In this document: one piece after another, positions 1 to 8,376 of the stretch
Layout of the letters: each line of letters begins with the position of its first letter
How positions within the stretch are numbered: position 1 is the first letter of the stretch
Assembly: GCA_964472295.1 (NCBI GenBank)
Contig: CAYYJQ010000001.1
Location: 92,546 to 156,545, forward strand
Reading direction: 5' to 3'
Origin: JAJRZX01 sp964472295
Lineage (GTDB): Bacteria; Desulfobacterota; GWC2-55-46; JADFVP01
Length of the DNA: 64,000 nt
Notes under the pieces: model-generated
Database searches by the model: none
Seen by the model: only the letters and a program-made list of their open reading frames with translations
Told to the model about the DNA's origin: nothing
Position numbers and translations under genes: made by a program

Positions 1-173
1 CTTCCATCTGCCCTGCCAATGACAAAGGTCCTGCCAGCCCTCTCAATGGTCAATCCCTTTATGTCCTTAAAGAGCAGGACCCGCACGCTCCTGCCGGCCA
101 TGGCCGTGGAGGGCCAGGCCGCAAGGACGGCAAGGACGAGGATAAAGAGGAAGGGCCAGGTCTTTTTATTCAT
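1..173 (-). CDS. Secreted protein, N-terminal fragment (possible SpoIID/LytB-type)
   Basis: Reading the minus strand from an ATG at 173 gives 57 codons that run off the left edge, so only the N-terminus is present. Residues 1-26 form a clear Sec signal peptide: MNKK, a hydrophobic stretch rich in Leu, Val and Ala, and an AMA cleavage site. The mature part starts GRSVRVLLFKDIKGLTI and continues with a beta-rich pattern. A basic VRVLL-type strand just after the signal is how SpoIID/LytB domain proteins (peptidoglycan lytic or amidase-enhancer proteins) usually start, but too little is visible to decide. A GAGAGG stretch lies just before the ATG. It lies downstream of the cytochrome gene at 253 and on the same strand. 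The reading frame is well supported; the family is a guess. Confidence 0.55.
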   Translation of the reverse strand, partial: MNKKTWPFLFILVLAVLAAWPSTAMAGRSVRVLLFKDIKGLTIERAGRTFVIGRADG

Positions 174-252
174 GGCCTCTCGAATGGTAAGTTACAACGC
201 GGCCAAGGGGCTGGACAGGGGGGCCGGGGGACTGTCTTGAGATAGGCGGCCC

Positions 253-618
253 CTAACACCCGCAGAGTTTCCTCAGGTAGTCCTTTAGCGCCCTTATCTC
301 ATCTTCAGTGAGCGTCTTTCCAAAGGGGGGCATGAGCGTTGACTTGCTTGTAGCCGAGCCGCCCTCGCGTATAACGTCAATAATATCAGAATCCGTAAGT
401 TTTTTCATCTCATAGGCGCTCGTGTGGTCACGTGGGTCCACGGGCTGGGACTCCGTGGCATTGGGCCCGTCGCCCCTGCCCTCAAGGCCGTGGCACTGTG
501 CGCAGTAAAAGACGTAATTTCCACGCGCCGTGGCCGCCCCTGCAAGCGACCATACCGCAAAGGAAAAAAACAGGGTAATAACAAGGACCAAACTTAATAT
601 GACGCCGTGCTTATTCAT
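253..618 (-). CDS. Small monoheme cytochrome c (class I), periplasmic
   Basis: A 121-residue protein with an N-terminal signal/anchor (residues 5-27, MNKHGVILSLVLVITLFFSF) and one heme motif, CAQCH, near residue 39, followed by GLEGRGDGP, the usual class I cytochrome c context. A Met near the C-terminal third (LMPPFGKTLTEDEI) fits the distal axial ligand, and the helix LKDYLRKL matches the C-terminal helix of cytochrome c551/c555 types. The protein ends in an unusual CGC. It probably carries electrons in the periplasm, tethered by an uncleaved helix or released after cleavage. It is separated from the diheme cytochrome upstream by a tandem-repeat spacer, so the two may share a transcript. The partner enzyme is not visible in the window. 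Confidence 0.85.
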   Translation of the reverse strand: MNKHGVILSLVLVITLFFSFAVWSLAGAATARGNYVFYCAQCHGLEGRGDGPNATESQPVDPRDHTSAYEMKKLTDSDIIDVIREGGSATSKSTLMPPFGKTLTEDEIRALKDYLRKLCGC

Positions 619-660
619 GGTAGTATCATCGCCGACATGGTCTTTTTATGGGGTAAAATT

Positions 661-782
661 GCCCCACGCGCCGCACCTTGGCCATACATTTATGAGGCAG
701 AGGGCGGATGGTTAAAAAATCGCCCCACGCGCCGCACCTTGGCCGTACATTTGTGATGCACAGGGCGGTTGGTCAAAAAAAC
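661..782. repeat. 61-bp direct tandem duplication between two cytochrome genes
   Basis: Two adjacent 61-bp units (661-721 and 722-782) start GCCCCACGCGCCGCACCTTG and end in a run of A after a GGGCGG. They differ at only a handful of positions. The pair fills most of the spacer between the end of the diheme cytochrome gene (838) and the start of the monoheme cytochrome gene (618). Read on the minus strand each unit ends in GGGGCGATTTTTT or similar, so it could have some terminator character, but no clean single stem is seen. Confidence 0.85.
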
Positions 783-837
783 CTCCCGTCCGGCCACGCA
801 TCTTCCCTGCTTCTGCCCGCCCCCTTCACTCTCCCCC

Positions 838-1524
838 TCACTCAAGGCCCGCAACATAGGCGGCAAGGGCCTTCATTTCTACTTCACTTGCAAGGCCTTC
901 ATATACGGGCATTCTGCCAACTGGCTCAAAGGCGCGTTGCCCAGTAAGAAAGGCGTATATCCACTCCGGGTTGAGCCTGTCGCGCGCGCCCTCGAGAGAC
1001 GGCCCCGAGAGCCCCCCCGCCACGGTCCCGCGGACCTTTACGAGGTGGCAGCCATAACAGGCGAATTTCTTGATGAAGACTATCCTTCCGCGCACGTTCA
1101 CGCCGGGCCTTATGCCCGCTTGCCGCATGAGCCCCGGGGCCTTAAGGCCCATGAGATAGGCCTCCACGGCCCCTGCCTCATCTGCGGGAAGGCGGGGGTG
1201 GTCTCCGGGGTTTTTCTCGGTAAGCGAGTTATAGGCAAGGGGCCTTATGTGCCAAGGGGCGCTTAGCCAGCCCCTGAGCCAGCCCTTCTTGAACTTGTTA
1301 CCCGCGTACCATAGGTCCGGGCCCTTTTCCCGGAGAAAGTCCGCGCGCGACAGAGGGGCACGGGGCCTTTTCACCCTGTGGCAGGCCGCGCAGCGGCGCG
1401 CCGTAAAAATCTTTTTCCCGGAAAGGCCGTCCCCCCAGACGCCTGAAGGGATGGAAAGGACTACGACAAGAATGATTAAGGAGAAAAAGGGCAGGTTTTT
1501 ATTCATATTAAAAAGGCGTTTCAT
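838..1524 (-). CDS. Diheme cytochrome c, periplasmic or membrane-anchored
   Basis: With the ATG at 1524 the protein is 228 residues and begins MKRLFNMNKNLPFF, then a hydrophobic signal/anchor of about 20 residues. Two CXXCH motifs are visible: CAACH soon after the signal and CYGCH in the second half, each inside a class I cytochrome c-like module. The first module is unusually basic (HRVKRPRAPLSR). Late Met residues (GRMPVYEGL) suit a distal ligand. It probably shuttles electrons between a membrane complex and soluble acceptors. The open frame continues upstream to 1632, but that extension is encoded by repeat R1 and gives the same peptide as the unrelated copy at 58.2 kb, so I place the start at 1524. 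A second ATG at 1506 is possible. Confidence 0.8.
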   Translation of the reverse strand: MKRLFNMNKNLPFFSLIILVVVLSIPSGVWGDGLSGKKIFTARRCAACHRVKRPRAPLSRADFLREKGPDLWYAGNKFKKGWLRGWLSAPWHIRPLAYNSLTEKNPGDHPRLPADEAGAVEAYLMGLKAPGLMRQAGIRPGVNVRGRIVFIKKFACYGCHLVKVRGTVAGGLSGPSLEGARDRLNPEWIYAFLTGQRAFEPVGRMPVYEGLASEVEMKALAAYVAGLE

Positions 1525-1581
1525 GGAACTTTTTCCGGGGCCAGGGGAGAACCGCCGAGACCGCCATATATATTCATATAA

Positions 1582-1730
1582 GGAAAGACTGATTAATTCA
1601 GACTTTCCAGCGGCGCATGGACGCGTCGCCATTTTCTATAACTGTAAGTTATTGACAATGAGAAAAAGAAAAACCGCGCTTTTTCTTTTTCGTCTCTGAA
1701 TAATTCAGGGATGAATTATTCAGAGGTTCC
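1582..1730 (+). repeat. R1 four-hairpin repeat, copy A
   Basis: Four hairpins follow each other. H1 is at 1582-1608 (GGAAAGACTGA / TCAGACTTTCC). H2 is at 1610-1629 (GCGGCGC, loop ATGGAC, GCGTCGC). H3 is at 1662-1691, a perfect 12-bp A/G-rich stem around CCGCGC. H4 is at 1694-1725, a perfect 14-bp stem CTCTGAATAATTCA around GGGA. The element lies between rng and the diheme cytochrome gene. Copy C at 58142-58292 is almost identical on the opposite strand. Copy B at 31759 has diverged, but compensatory changes keep H1 and H2 paired. The rest of this 380-base gap (1731-1903) shows nothing recognisable. Confidence 0.9.
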
Positions 1731-1903
1731 ATAAAGATAAACCTTGCTTAATGTCCACCTCTCCGCTCCAACCCCATGCGCCCCGTCCAATCCCACCCCG
1801 GCCTCCCCCTCTCTCCGGTGTACTTAGGGTTTCACGCAGATGGAACAGCAGACTATGTTTTCATTCTCTCCCGCGCCCTCTCTCCCATGCCCCCTTACCG
1901 GGG

Positions 1904-3415
1904 TCAGAGGACCTCGAACCTGTCCTGCTGAAACCTCTCGACAGGGATTATCGTGACCTTTTCCTTGAACCTCTTCTCAAGGTCCTCAAGGACAGCGGCC
2001 CTTTCCTTAAGTCTCTCTGCTATGACGGGGTTACAGTAGAGCGTTGGGGCCTTTTTGCCGTGCAGTTCGCGCTCAAGGGACCTGTAGATGTCCATCATTA
2101 CCGTGTGCTCGGACTTGATAAAGCCTACTCCCTCGCAGGTGGGGCAAGGCCGGCATAGAGACTGGATGAGGTTATTGCGAAGACGCTTTCGCGTCATCTC
2201 GACTATGCCAAGGTCTGAGATGCGGAGTATGTTCGTACGGGCGCGGTCGGCCCTGAGGGCCTCCTTGAGGGCGTTGAAGACCTTGTCCCTGTCCGAGGCC
2301 TTGAGCATGTCTATGAAGTCTATGACAATAATACCACCGATATTACGGAGCCTCAGGTTCTTGACGATTACGTCAACGGCCTCGAGGTTGGTCTTTACTA
2401 TGGTATGCTCGGAGTTCTTCTTGCCTACGTACTTGCCCGTGTTCACGTCAATGGCGGTAAGCGCCTCCATCTGGTCTATTATGAGAAACCCGCCGGAGCG
2501 GAGCCAGACCTTGTTCTCAAGGGCACCGTCTATCTCAATCTCAATGCCATAGCGCTCGAAGATGCCCTCCTCGCCGGTGTAGACCTCGAGCCTCTCTTCA
2601 AGCGCCGGCATTACCTCTCTGGTGAAGTCGCGCACCTTCTCGAACTCGTCCTCCCTGTCAAGGACCACCCTCCTGACCTTTGAGGAAAACTTGTCCCTTG
2701 CGATACGTAGCGTAAGGTCCAGTTCCTCGTGTAGGAGCGATGGCGTTGGGGCCGAGTCTTTCTTCTCTTCAATGGACTTCCAGAGCCTTACGAGGTAGTC
2801 CATGTCAGTCTTGAGGTCTTCTGCCGTGGCCCCCTCACAGACCGTCCTTATGATGAAGCCATACCCCGAGGGGCGCATCTCCTGGACTATCTTCTTGAGG
2901 CGTCTCCTCTCCCTCTCGCTTGAGATTCTCCTTGAGACCGCAACCCTGTCATATGAGGGCATGAATACGAGGTATCTGCCGGCAAGGGAGATGTACGACG
3001 AGACGCGGGCGCCCTTGCTGCCCATTGGCTCCTTTGTGACCTGCACGACAACGTCCTGGCCGTCCTTGAGGAGGTCCTGTATCCTCAGGGCCTTGTACCG
3101 GCCCTTTCCACGGCCAGCGCCCCTGCCCTTGTCTCCGCCTGGCCTCTCCTCGGCCTGCTCATCTACGTCCTCAAGGGTCTCCTGTATATCCGAGACATGG
3201 AGAAACGCGGTCCTGTCAAGCCCAACGTTTATAAAGGCCGACTGCATGCCCGGCAATACGCGGGCCACGCGGCCCTTGTATATGTTGCCCGTGACCTTCC
3301 GCCCTTCTGGACGCTCTATGTAGAGCTCCGCGAGAGAGCCGTCTTCCGTGATGGCAACGCGCGTCTCAAAGGGGTTTGAGTTGACAAAGATTTCTATTTT
3401 TTTTTCTTTCTTCAT
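1904..3415 (-). CDS. rng: Ribonuclease G/E family endoribonuclease
   Basis: RNase G cleaves single-stranded A/U-rich RNA and matures the 5' end of 16S rRNA; it acts in the cytoplasm. The 503-residue product is close to E. coli RNase G (489) and lacks the long degradosome scaffold of RNase E. In order it shows an S1 domain near residues 38-130 (VTGNIYKGRVARVLPG...AFLHVSDI), the DNase I-like catalytic core with the Mg-binding Asp of AIDVNTGKYVG and VIDFIDM, and the Zn-link motif CRPCPTCEGVG. I chose the ATG at 3415 (MKKEKKIEIFVN) because AAGGAAGGA lies directly before it; the frame runs back to 3475 without a ribosome site. It follows the two radical SAM genes, an arrangement I recognise from delta-type proteobacteria and relatives. 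Confidence 0.95.
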   Translation of the reverse strand: MKKEKKIEIFVNSNPFETRVAITEDGSLAELYIERPEGRKVTGNIYKGRVARVLPGMQSAFINVGLDRTAFLHVSDIQETLEDVDEQAEERPGGDKGRGAGRGKGRYKALRIQDLLKDGQDVVVQVTKEPMGSKGARVSSYISLAGRYLVFMPSYDRVAVSRRISSERERRRLKKIVQEMRPSGYGFIIRTVCEGATAEDLKTDMDYLVRLWKSIEEKKDSAPTPSLLHEELDLTLRIARDKFSSKVRRVVLDREDEFEKVRDFTREVMPALEERLEVYTGEEGIFERYGIEIEIDGALENKVWLRSGGFLIIDQMEALTAIDVNTGKYVGKKNSEHTIVKTNLEAVDVIVKNLRLRNIGGIIVIDFIDMLKASDRDKVFNALKEALRADRARTNILRISDLGIVEMTRKRLRNNLIQSLCRPCPTCEGVGFIKSEHTVMMDIYRSLERELHGKKAPTLYCNPVIAERLKERAAVLEDLEKRFKEKVTIIPVERFQQDRFEVL

Positions 3416-3537
3416 TCCTTCCTTATGGCACGGCAATACCCCTCGTAATGCAAAGACCGTCCACCATGGACGCACCCGGAAAAGGGCCGCCAGGCCACGG
3501 GACTCAACACTTATGGGGGGCGCACCGCGCCTTTATC

Positions 3538-6126
3538 TTATTGAAAGGACCTTGTCTTGAGGATGGGTATGAGGGGGGCTTCCGGGGCCGGGATATGAAA
3601 GACATGGACGAGCACGTCAACGGGCCTGATGCCCGGCGCGGCTCCATGCAAAAGGACAAACTTCACCCCTTCACCGTCAAGGCGTCTTATCTCTCCAATC
3701 TGTTGCCTCAAGTCTATTGTTCTCGATTTCTCGCCCTTTGTAATTACCGCCGGAAGTGTATCCCTTGAGACGAAATCCTTTATAAACCCATCGATCCTTT
3801 CAGAATCTATATCAAAACCACTGGGGGCATCTTCAAAACTTGCTACATACTCCGTCTTTTTCATCATAACAGAGCGCTTGCGGGGTTTCAAGCCCTGATT
3901 GCAGAGGGCGGAGAAACTCATGCCTTGAGGGGCCTCTCTATTCAGTCTCGTTATTATCTCGTCTACTGGAATAGGCGGGCCAAGGAGAGTCAACTCCAGG
4001 CGCTCATCAAGGCTCTCCACCCCGAGGGGCGTGGGCTCGGAAAAACTTATCCTGGGCATTGGGTGAAACCCCGAGGAGTACTTAAGAGGGAGGCCGGCTC
4101 TCCTTACAAGCCTCTTTACCACCTTCATGACCTCAAGATGACCGAGAAACCTCAAAGAACCGGTCTTTGTAAACCTGAGTCCCACCTTGTAGGATGGAAG
4201 ATTCTCAGGTCTTCTTCTCTCTCTTGCCGCGGGCTCTGGCACGGGCGCCTCTGTAAGGACGTTTTTTACTGTCCTATGGTCGCAGACCCCGCAGACCGAG
4301 CAGGCCCCTTCGCGGCAGTCAGGCGTCTGCTCTGCTTTAAGGGACCTTTGCAACTGTTCATAAAGGAATCCCCTGTCAACTCCCGGAGATAGATGGTCCC
4401 AGGGAAAGACCTCGTCCCTGCCGCGCCTTCTTGCCGTGTAAAACCCGGGATCAATACCCACGGCGCTAAAGGCTTCCTCCCAGAGCGCGTAATCGAACTT
4501 TTCGCCCCAGCCGTCGAACCTGCACCCAAGGCGAAAGGCCCCCTCTATTACGTCTGCAAGGCGGCGGTCGCCACGGGCGAAGACGCCCTCAAGGAGGCTC
4601 ATCTGCGGTGCGTGCCACTTGAAATCAATGCCCTGCCCGGTGAGGCGTTTTCTGAGGAGGCCCTGAAGCCTCTTTAGTTCCTCCGCGCCCACCTGCGGCT
4701 CCCACTGAAAGGGCGTAAAGGGCTTTGGTATAAAGGATGAGACGCTTACGCTTATGCGGAGCCCCCCCCTTCCCCTGCCGCGCCCGCCTCCTGAACCCAC
4801 GGCAGTGCGGGCCTCTTTTTTTACACGCTCTGCGAGTTCGCATATCCCGAGCACGTCTTCTTCCGTCTCCGTTGGAAGCCCTATCATGAAGTAGAGTTTC
4901 ATGGCACGCCAGCCAAGGCCGAATACCTCGCGCACGGCCCGCATGAGGTCTTCCTCTCTAATGCCCTTGTTTATCACCCTTCTGAGGCGCTCCGTGCCCG
5001 CCTCGGGCGCGAGGGTAAAGCCCGTTTTTCTGACCTTTCTTATCTCAGAGGCAAGGGCCGTTCCAAGCGTTCCCACACGGAGCGAGGGGAGGGAGAGGGC
5101 TATACGCTCAGGTTCAAGGACCTTCATGAGCCCCTTCAGAAGGGGCGCTATGGGCCCATAATCCCCGGCGCTGAGGCTTAGGAGCGATACGTCGTCATAA
5201 CCTGTCGCGGCAAGGGCCTTTTCTATAATCTCGATAATACCCGCCGGGCTCCTCTCACGGACGGGCCTGTACAGCATTCCGGCCTGACAGAACCTGCACC
5301 CCCGCGTGCAACCCCGGTTTATCTCCACTGTAACGCGGTCGTGTATGGTCTCGGTAAAGGGGACAATGGGGCGCGCCGGGAGGTATGCCCCAAGGTCCAT
5401 TATCAGCCTCTTTTCCACGGCCTCGTACCCCTCGAGGAGGGGCCGCACCTCACTGACCGTATTATCATCGTTATAGAAGACCTCGAAGAAAGACGGCACA
5501 TAGACGCCGCGAACCCCTGCGAGGTTTTTTAGTATCTCCCCTCGTTCAAGCCCCCTCTTTCGGCCCTCCATGACCACATCGGCCATCTCGAGGGCCGCCT
5601 CTTCGCCGTCGCCAAGGAGAAAGGCGTCAAAAAAAGGCGCGACTGGCTCGGGGTTGCACGTAAGCGGGCCGCCCCCGAAGACAAATGGGTCAGCCCCGGT
5701 ACGCCCGGCGGCGCGAAGCGGCACGCCGCCAAGGTCGAGCATATTCAGTATATTGGTATAGGAGAGTTCGTACTGAAGGGAAAAACCTATTATATGGCAG
5801 TCACTTAGCGTGAGGCCCGATTCAAGGGTCGAAAGGGGAAGGCCCTTTTCGCGAAGCAGGGTCTCCATGTCTGTCCATGGCGCGAAGACGCGCTCGCAGG
5901 CAATATCGTCCCTTGAGTTCAGTATCTGGTAGAGTATCTGCATTCCAAGGTGGCTCATGCCCACCTCATAACTATCGGGAAAGGCCAGGGCATACTTCAA
6001 TGCCACGCGCGAGAGGTCTTTTTTAATGGAGTTCACCTCGCCGCCTATGTACCTTGAGGGCCTTCGCACAAGGGGGAGGAGTTTTTTAATATCCACCACT
6101 TCCTTCTTCCTGTCTCTTAGTCTCAT
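3538..6126 (-). CDS. Radical SAM protein with B12-type N-terminus and C-terminal DUF2344
   Basis: About 862 residues. The N-terminal part (ALAFPDSYEVGMSHLGMQILYQ...) resembles the degenerate cobalamin-binding region of the TIGR03960 family. The radical SAM core carries the [4Fe-4S] site CTRGCRFC (Cys-x3-Cys-x2-Cys) near residue 290, followed by the APEAGTERLRRVINKG region. After about residue 620 comes a cluster CREGACSVCGVCDHR and then a TIGR03936/DUF2344 domain (VGLRFTKTGSLRFLGHLEVMK...KYSSGFHPMPRISF). The biochemical role of this family is unsettled; its constant link to rng suggests RNA or ribosome modification, which is inference. The frame is open back to 6183, inside the upstream gene; the ATG at 6126 gives a normal N-terminus. 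It is a paralogue of the gene just upstream. Confidence 0.9.
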   Translation of the reverse strand: MRLRDRKKEVVDIKKLLPLVRRPSRYIGGEVNSIKKDLSRVALKYALAFPDSYEVGMSHLGMQILYQILNSRDDIACERVFAPWTDMETLLREKGLPLSTLESGLTLSDCHIIGFSLQYELSYTNILNMLDLGGVPLRAAGRTGADPFVFGGGPLTCNPEPVAPFFDAFLLGDGEEAALEMADVVMEGRKRGLERGEILKNLAGVRGVYVPSFFEVFYNDDNTVSEVRPLLEGYEAVEKRLIMDLGAYLPARPIVPFTETIHDRVTVEINRGCTRGCRFCQAGMLYRPVRERSPAGIIEIIEKALAATGYDDVSLLSLSAGDYGPIAPLLKGLMKVLEPERIALSLPSLRVGTLGTALASEIRKVRKTGFTLAPEAGTERLRRVINKGIREEDLMRAVREVFGLGWRAMKLYFMIGLPTETEEDVLGICELAERVKKEARTAVGSGGGRGRGRGGLRISVSVSSFIPKPFTPFQWEPQVGAEELKRLQGLLRKRLTGQGIDFKWHAPQMSLLEGVFARGDRRLADVIEGAFRLGCRFDGWGEKFDYALWEEAFSAVGIDPGFYTARRRGRDEVFPWDHLSPGVDRGFLYEQLQRSLKAEQTPDCREGACSVCGVCDHRTVKNVLTEAPVPEPAARERRRPENLPSYKVGLRFTKTGSLRFLGHLEVMKVVKRLVRRAGLPLKYSSGFHPMPRISFSEPTPLGVESLDERLELTLLGPPIPVDEIITRLNREAPQGMSFSALCNQGLKPRKRSVMMKKTEYVASFEDAPSGFDIDSERIDGFIKDFVSRDTLPAVITKGEKSRTIDLRQQIGEIRRLDGEGVKFVLLHGAAPGIRPVDVLVHVFHIPAPEAPLIPILKTRSFQ

Positions 6127-6146
6127 ATTCTTTATCACCGAGTTCA

Positions 6147-7946
6147 CTACCCCACGGGCGCACAGACGCCGCACCTTGTGCACCCCGGCGCGCAGGACGG
6201 AGTAAGCCTTCCTTCAAGGCCGCGCTCACGCTCGCGCCAGAGGTAATCCTTTTTTATGCCGTGGTCTATTATCTCCCATGGGAGGACCTCGCCATGGTCC
6301 CTCTCCCTCATGGCCCCTTCTTCAATGATGGAGCGTCTCTTTCTCACGGCGCGCCTTGGGCCAAGTTCAGCGGCCTCCAGAATAACCTCCCCTGCCCTTG
6401 CGTCTCCCCGTGCGATGAAGGCCTGAAAAAGGGCTGACCCTGGGGGCATGGCCTTGAGCCTTACGCCGCCGATACCCTTTATGCCCTTTTTGATTATAGC
6501 GAGCCTCCTCTCAAGGACCTCAACGGACTCAAAGGACGACCACTGAAATGGCGTAAAGGGCTTTGGTATAAAGGGATTAAGGCTTATGGCAAGAGAGGCA
6601 TCCCCTGAGGCGCACTTTATCTTCGTCATAATATCCACTATGGCCCCGGCGTCCTCGTCCGTCTCCGTCGGGAGGCCGTAGAGAAAATAAAACTTCATCC
6701 TCTTGAACCCGGCGCCCCGCACCATGGAGACGGCCCTTAAAATATCATCTTCCGTAAGGCCCTTGTTTATGAGGTCCCGCATCCTGCCGCTTCCGGCCTC
6801 AGGGGCAAGGGTTACTGTCCTGTAACCGGCCTTTTTTAAGAGCGCGAGTTTTTTTTCATCCAGGACATCGAGGCGCATGGAACTCAGCGTCACCGAGGCC
6901 CCGGCGCCAAGGCCCGCCTCCACCACGGCGTTAAGGGCCGAGTAATCCGAGACCGCCGTCCCCACGAGTCCCACCTTGCCCGTGGCCCCGGCCGCCTCGC
7001 GAACCGCTTCCATCACGTCAGCCGCGTCCCGCTCCCTTGGAGGGAGGCAGACAAAGCCCGCGGCGCAGAACCTGCACCCCCTGCCACAGCCCCGTTCTAT
7101 CTCCATGAGCGATGTATCACGGAAGACCGCAAGGGGGGTCCTCACAAAGTTACGGGGCATGACAAGGCCCTTGAGATCCATGTTCTTTCGGGCCCTTACT
7201 CTCTTCTTCGCGCCTTGCCTCGCTTTTATTGCGGCTACTTCTCCGCCGGAATACTCAACGTCATAGAGGGAGGGGATAAAGGTAAAGTCCAGCGAATCAA
7301 GGCCCATAAGAAGGGCCTCTTTTGAGTCGGCCTGCCCCCCCGCGAGGTCTGCGTAACGGGCCATGAACTCTTCAACAGCGCCCTCTGCCTCGCCTATAAT
7401 AAAGGCGTCCATAAACTCCGAGACTGGCCAGGGGTTAAGTGAGGCCGCTATGCCCCCGGCAATGACAAGGGGCGCGCCTTCGGCGCGCTCCTTGCCAAGG
7501 TGAGGCAGTCCCGCGAGTCTCAGCAATATGGGGATATTTACGTAATCATCCTCAAAGGAGAGAGAGAAGGCGATAATATCAAAGTCCCCAAGAGGCCGCC
7601 CGGACTCAAGTGTAAAGACCCCGTGCCCGCCTCGCTCCATGAACTCAAGGTCACCACGCTCGGGCACAAAGGCGCGCTCGGCCACTACGTGGTCCATGGA
7701 GTTGAAGAGATGGTAGAGGGTCTGGAACCCGAGGTTGGACATGGCCGGCGCGTAGTGATTCGGGTACAGAAGCGCCACGTTCACCCTGCCGCCGGGGTCC
7801 TTGAAGACCGTGCCCTCTTCGAGGGCGAGAAGTTTTTTCGCCTTTTCCCTGATCTTACGATTTATGACAGTACGTCTCCCTGCTTTGTCTTCATCCTGAA
7901 CTGACCATGAGATACCTGGAAATCTCCGGCCTTGTTCATTAATCAT
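6147..7946 (-). CDS. B12-binding-type radical SAM protein (TIGR03960-like)
   Basis: 599 residues. The N-terminal region (NVALLYPNHYAPAMSNLGFQTLYHLF) matches the fold that binds cobalamin in relatives, though no DxHxxG motif is visible. The radical SAM core has CGRGCRFCAAGF, with three Cys for the iron-sulfur cluster, and the strand LAPEAGSGRMRDLINKGL seen also in the downstream paralogue. A Cys-rich tail (SCAPGCTRCGVCAPVG) ends the protein and resembles the mid-region cluster of the next gene. Unlike that gene it has no DUF2344 domain. The two genes are separated by about 20 bases and are probably translated from one transcript together with rng. It could equally modify tRNA or rRNA; substrate unknown. 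Confidence 0.88.
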   Translation of the reverse strand: MINEQGRRFPGISWSVQDEDKAGRRTVINRKIREKAKKLLALEEGTVFKDPGGRVNVALLYPNHYAPAMSNLGFQTLYHLFNSMDHVVAERAFVPERGDLEFMERGGHGVFTLESGRPLGDFDIIAFSLSFEDDYVNIPILLRLAGLPHLGKERAEGAPLVIAGGIAASLNPWPVSEFMDAFIIGEAEGAVEEFMARYADLAGGQADSKEALLMGLDSLDFTFIPSLYDVEYSGGEVAAIKARQGAKKRVRARKNMDLKGLVMPRNFVRTPLAVFRDTSLMEIERGCGRGCRFCAAGFVCLPPRERDAADVMEAVREAAGATGKVGLVGTAVSDYSALNAVVEAGLGAGASVTLSSMRLDVLDEKKLALLKKAGYRTVTLAPEAGSGRMRDLINKGLTEDDILRAVSMVRGAGFKRMKFYFLYGLPTETDEDAGAIVDIMTKIKCASGDASLAISLNPFIPKPFTPFQWSSFESVEVLERRLAIIKKGIKGIGGVRLKAMPPGSALFQAFIARGDARAGEVILEAAELGPRRAVRKRRSIIEEGAMRERDHGEVLPWEIIDHGIKKDYLWRERERGLEGRLTPSCAPGCTRCGVCAPVG

Positions 7947-7999
7947 TATCCCACGTCAGGGCTCCTCTTACAAGGCAGCCCCCCCCCGGGGTCTTCAAG

Positions 8000-8029
8000 G
8001 AAAAACAAAAAGACCAGGTTTTTAACCTG
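8000..8029 (-). terminator. Probable intrinsic terminator after ftsZ / before the radical SAM genes
   Basis: On the minus strand CAGGTT-AAA-AACCTG (8015-8029) is followed by GTCTTTTTGTTTTT. The stem is only 6 bp, so strength is uncertain. It lies about 350 bases past the ftsZ stop and about 50 bases before the next start, so it may end the dcw transcript or act as a leader attenuator. Nothing else could be recognised in the 430-base gap 7947-8376; one open frame there has no protein-like features. Confidence 0.5.
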
Positions 8030-8376
8030 AAAGGAAGATATTTGGTGCGGCGGGCCGCCACGGGCCTCAGAGGAGGCCTGCGGGGGATTTACGGGAAGGA
8101 GGCACATCGCCTCCGGGGGGGATGGAACCTGCCCTGAAAATTGGCAAGTTTTTTTTAATGTTTCACGCGTGGCCTCTAAACTCTTCACATCAATCTGAGT
8201 GGAAGGCGCCAATGCGGCAAAAAGCATCAAAAAAACCTGCCAAGCCTGTATATCCTTTGTACTCCTTTCGTAATTACCTTAACCTGCGGTACCTATATCC
8301 GTGGCCTGTTGCAAAGTTCCGCAAGAGTGGTACGGCGGCGCGGACAAGAGGGACCGCGCCTGATACGGTCCTGGCC

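Noticed and set aside
1525..1632. Longer N-terminus for the diheme cytochrome (start at 1632)
   Set aside because: It is translated from repeat R1; the same DNA occurs far away at 58.2 kb, and a normal signal peptide begins at 1524.
7946..8230. 94-codon minus-strand frame after ftsZ
   Set aside because: Low-complexity, Pro-rich product without family features, no ribosome site and a terminator-like hairpin inside it.
7947..8376. Cobalamin riboswitch before the B12-type radical SAM gene
   Set aside because: No B12 box (GCCACTG-like) or matching stems were found in the leader.
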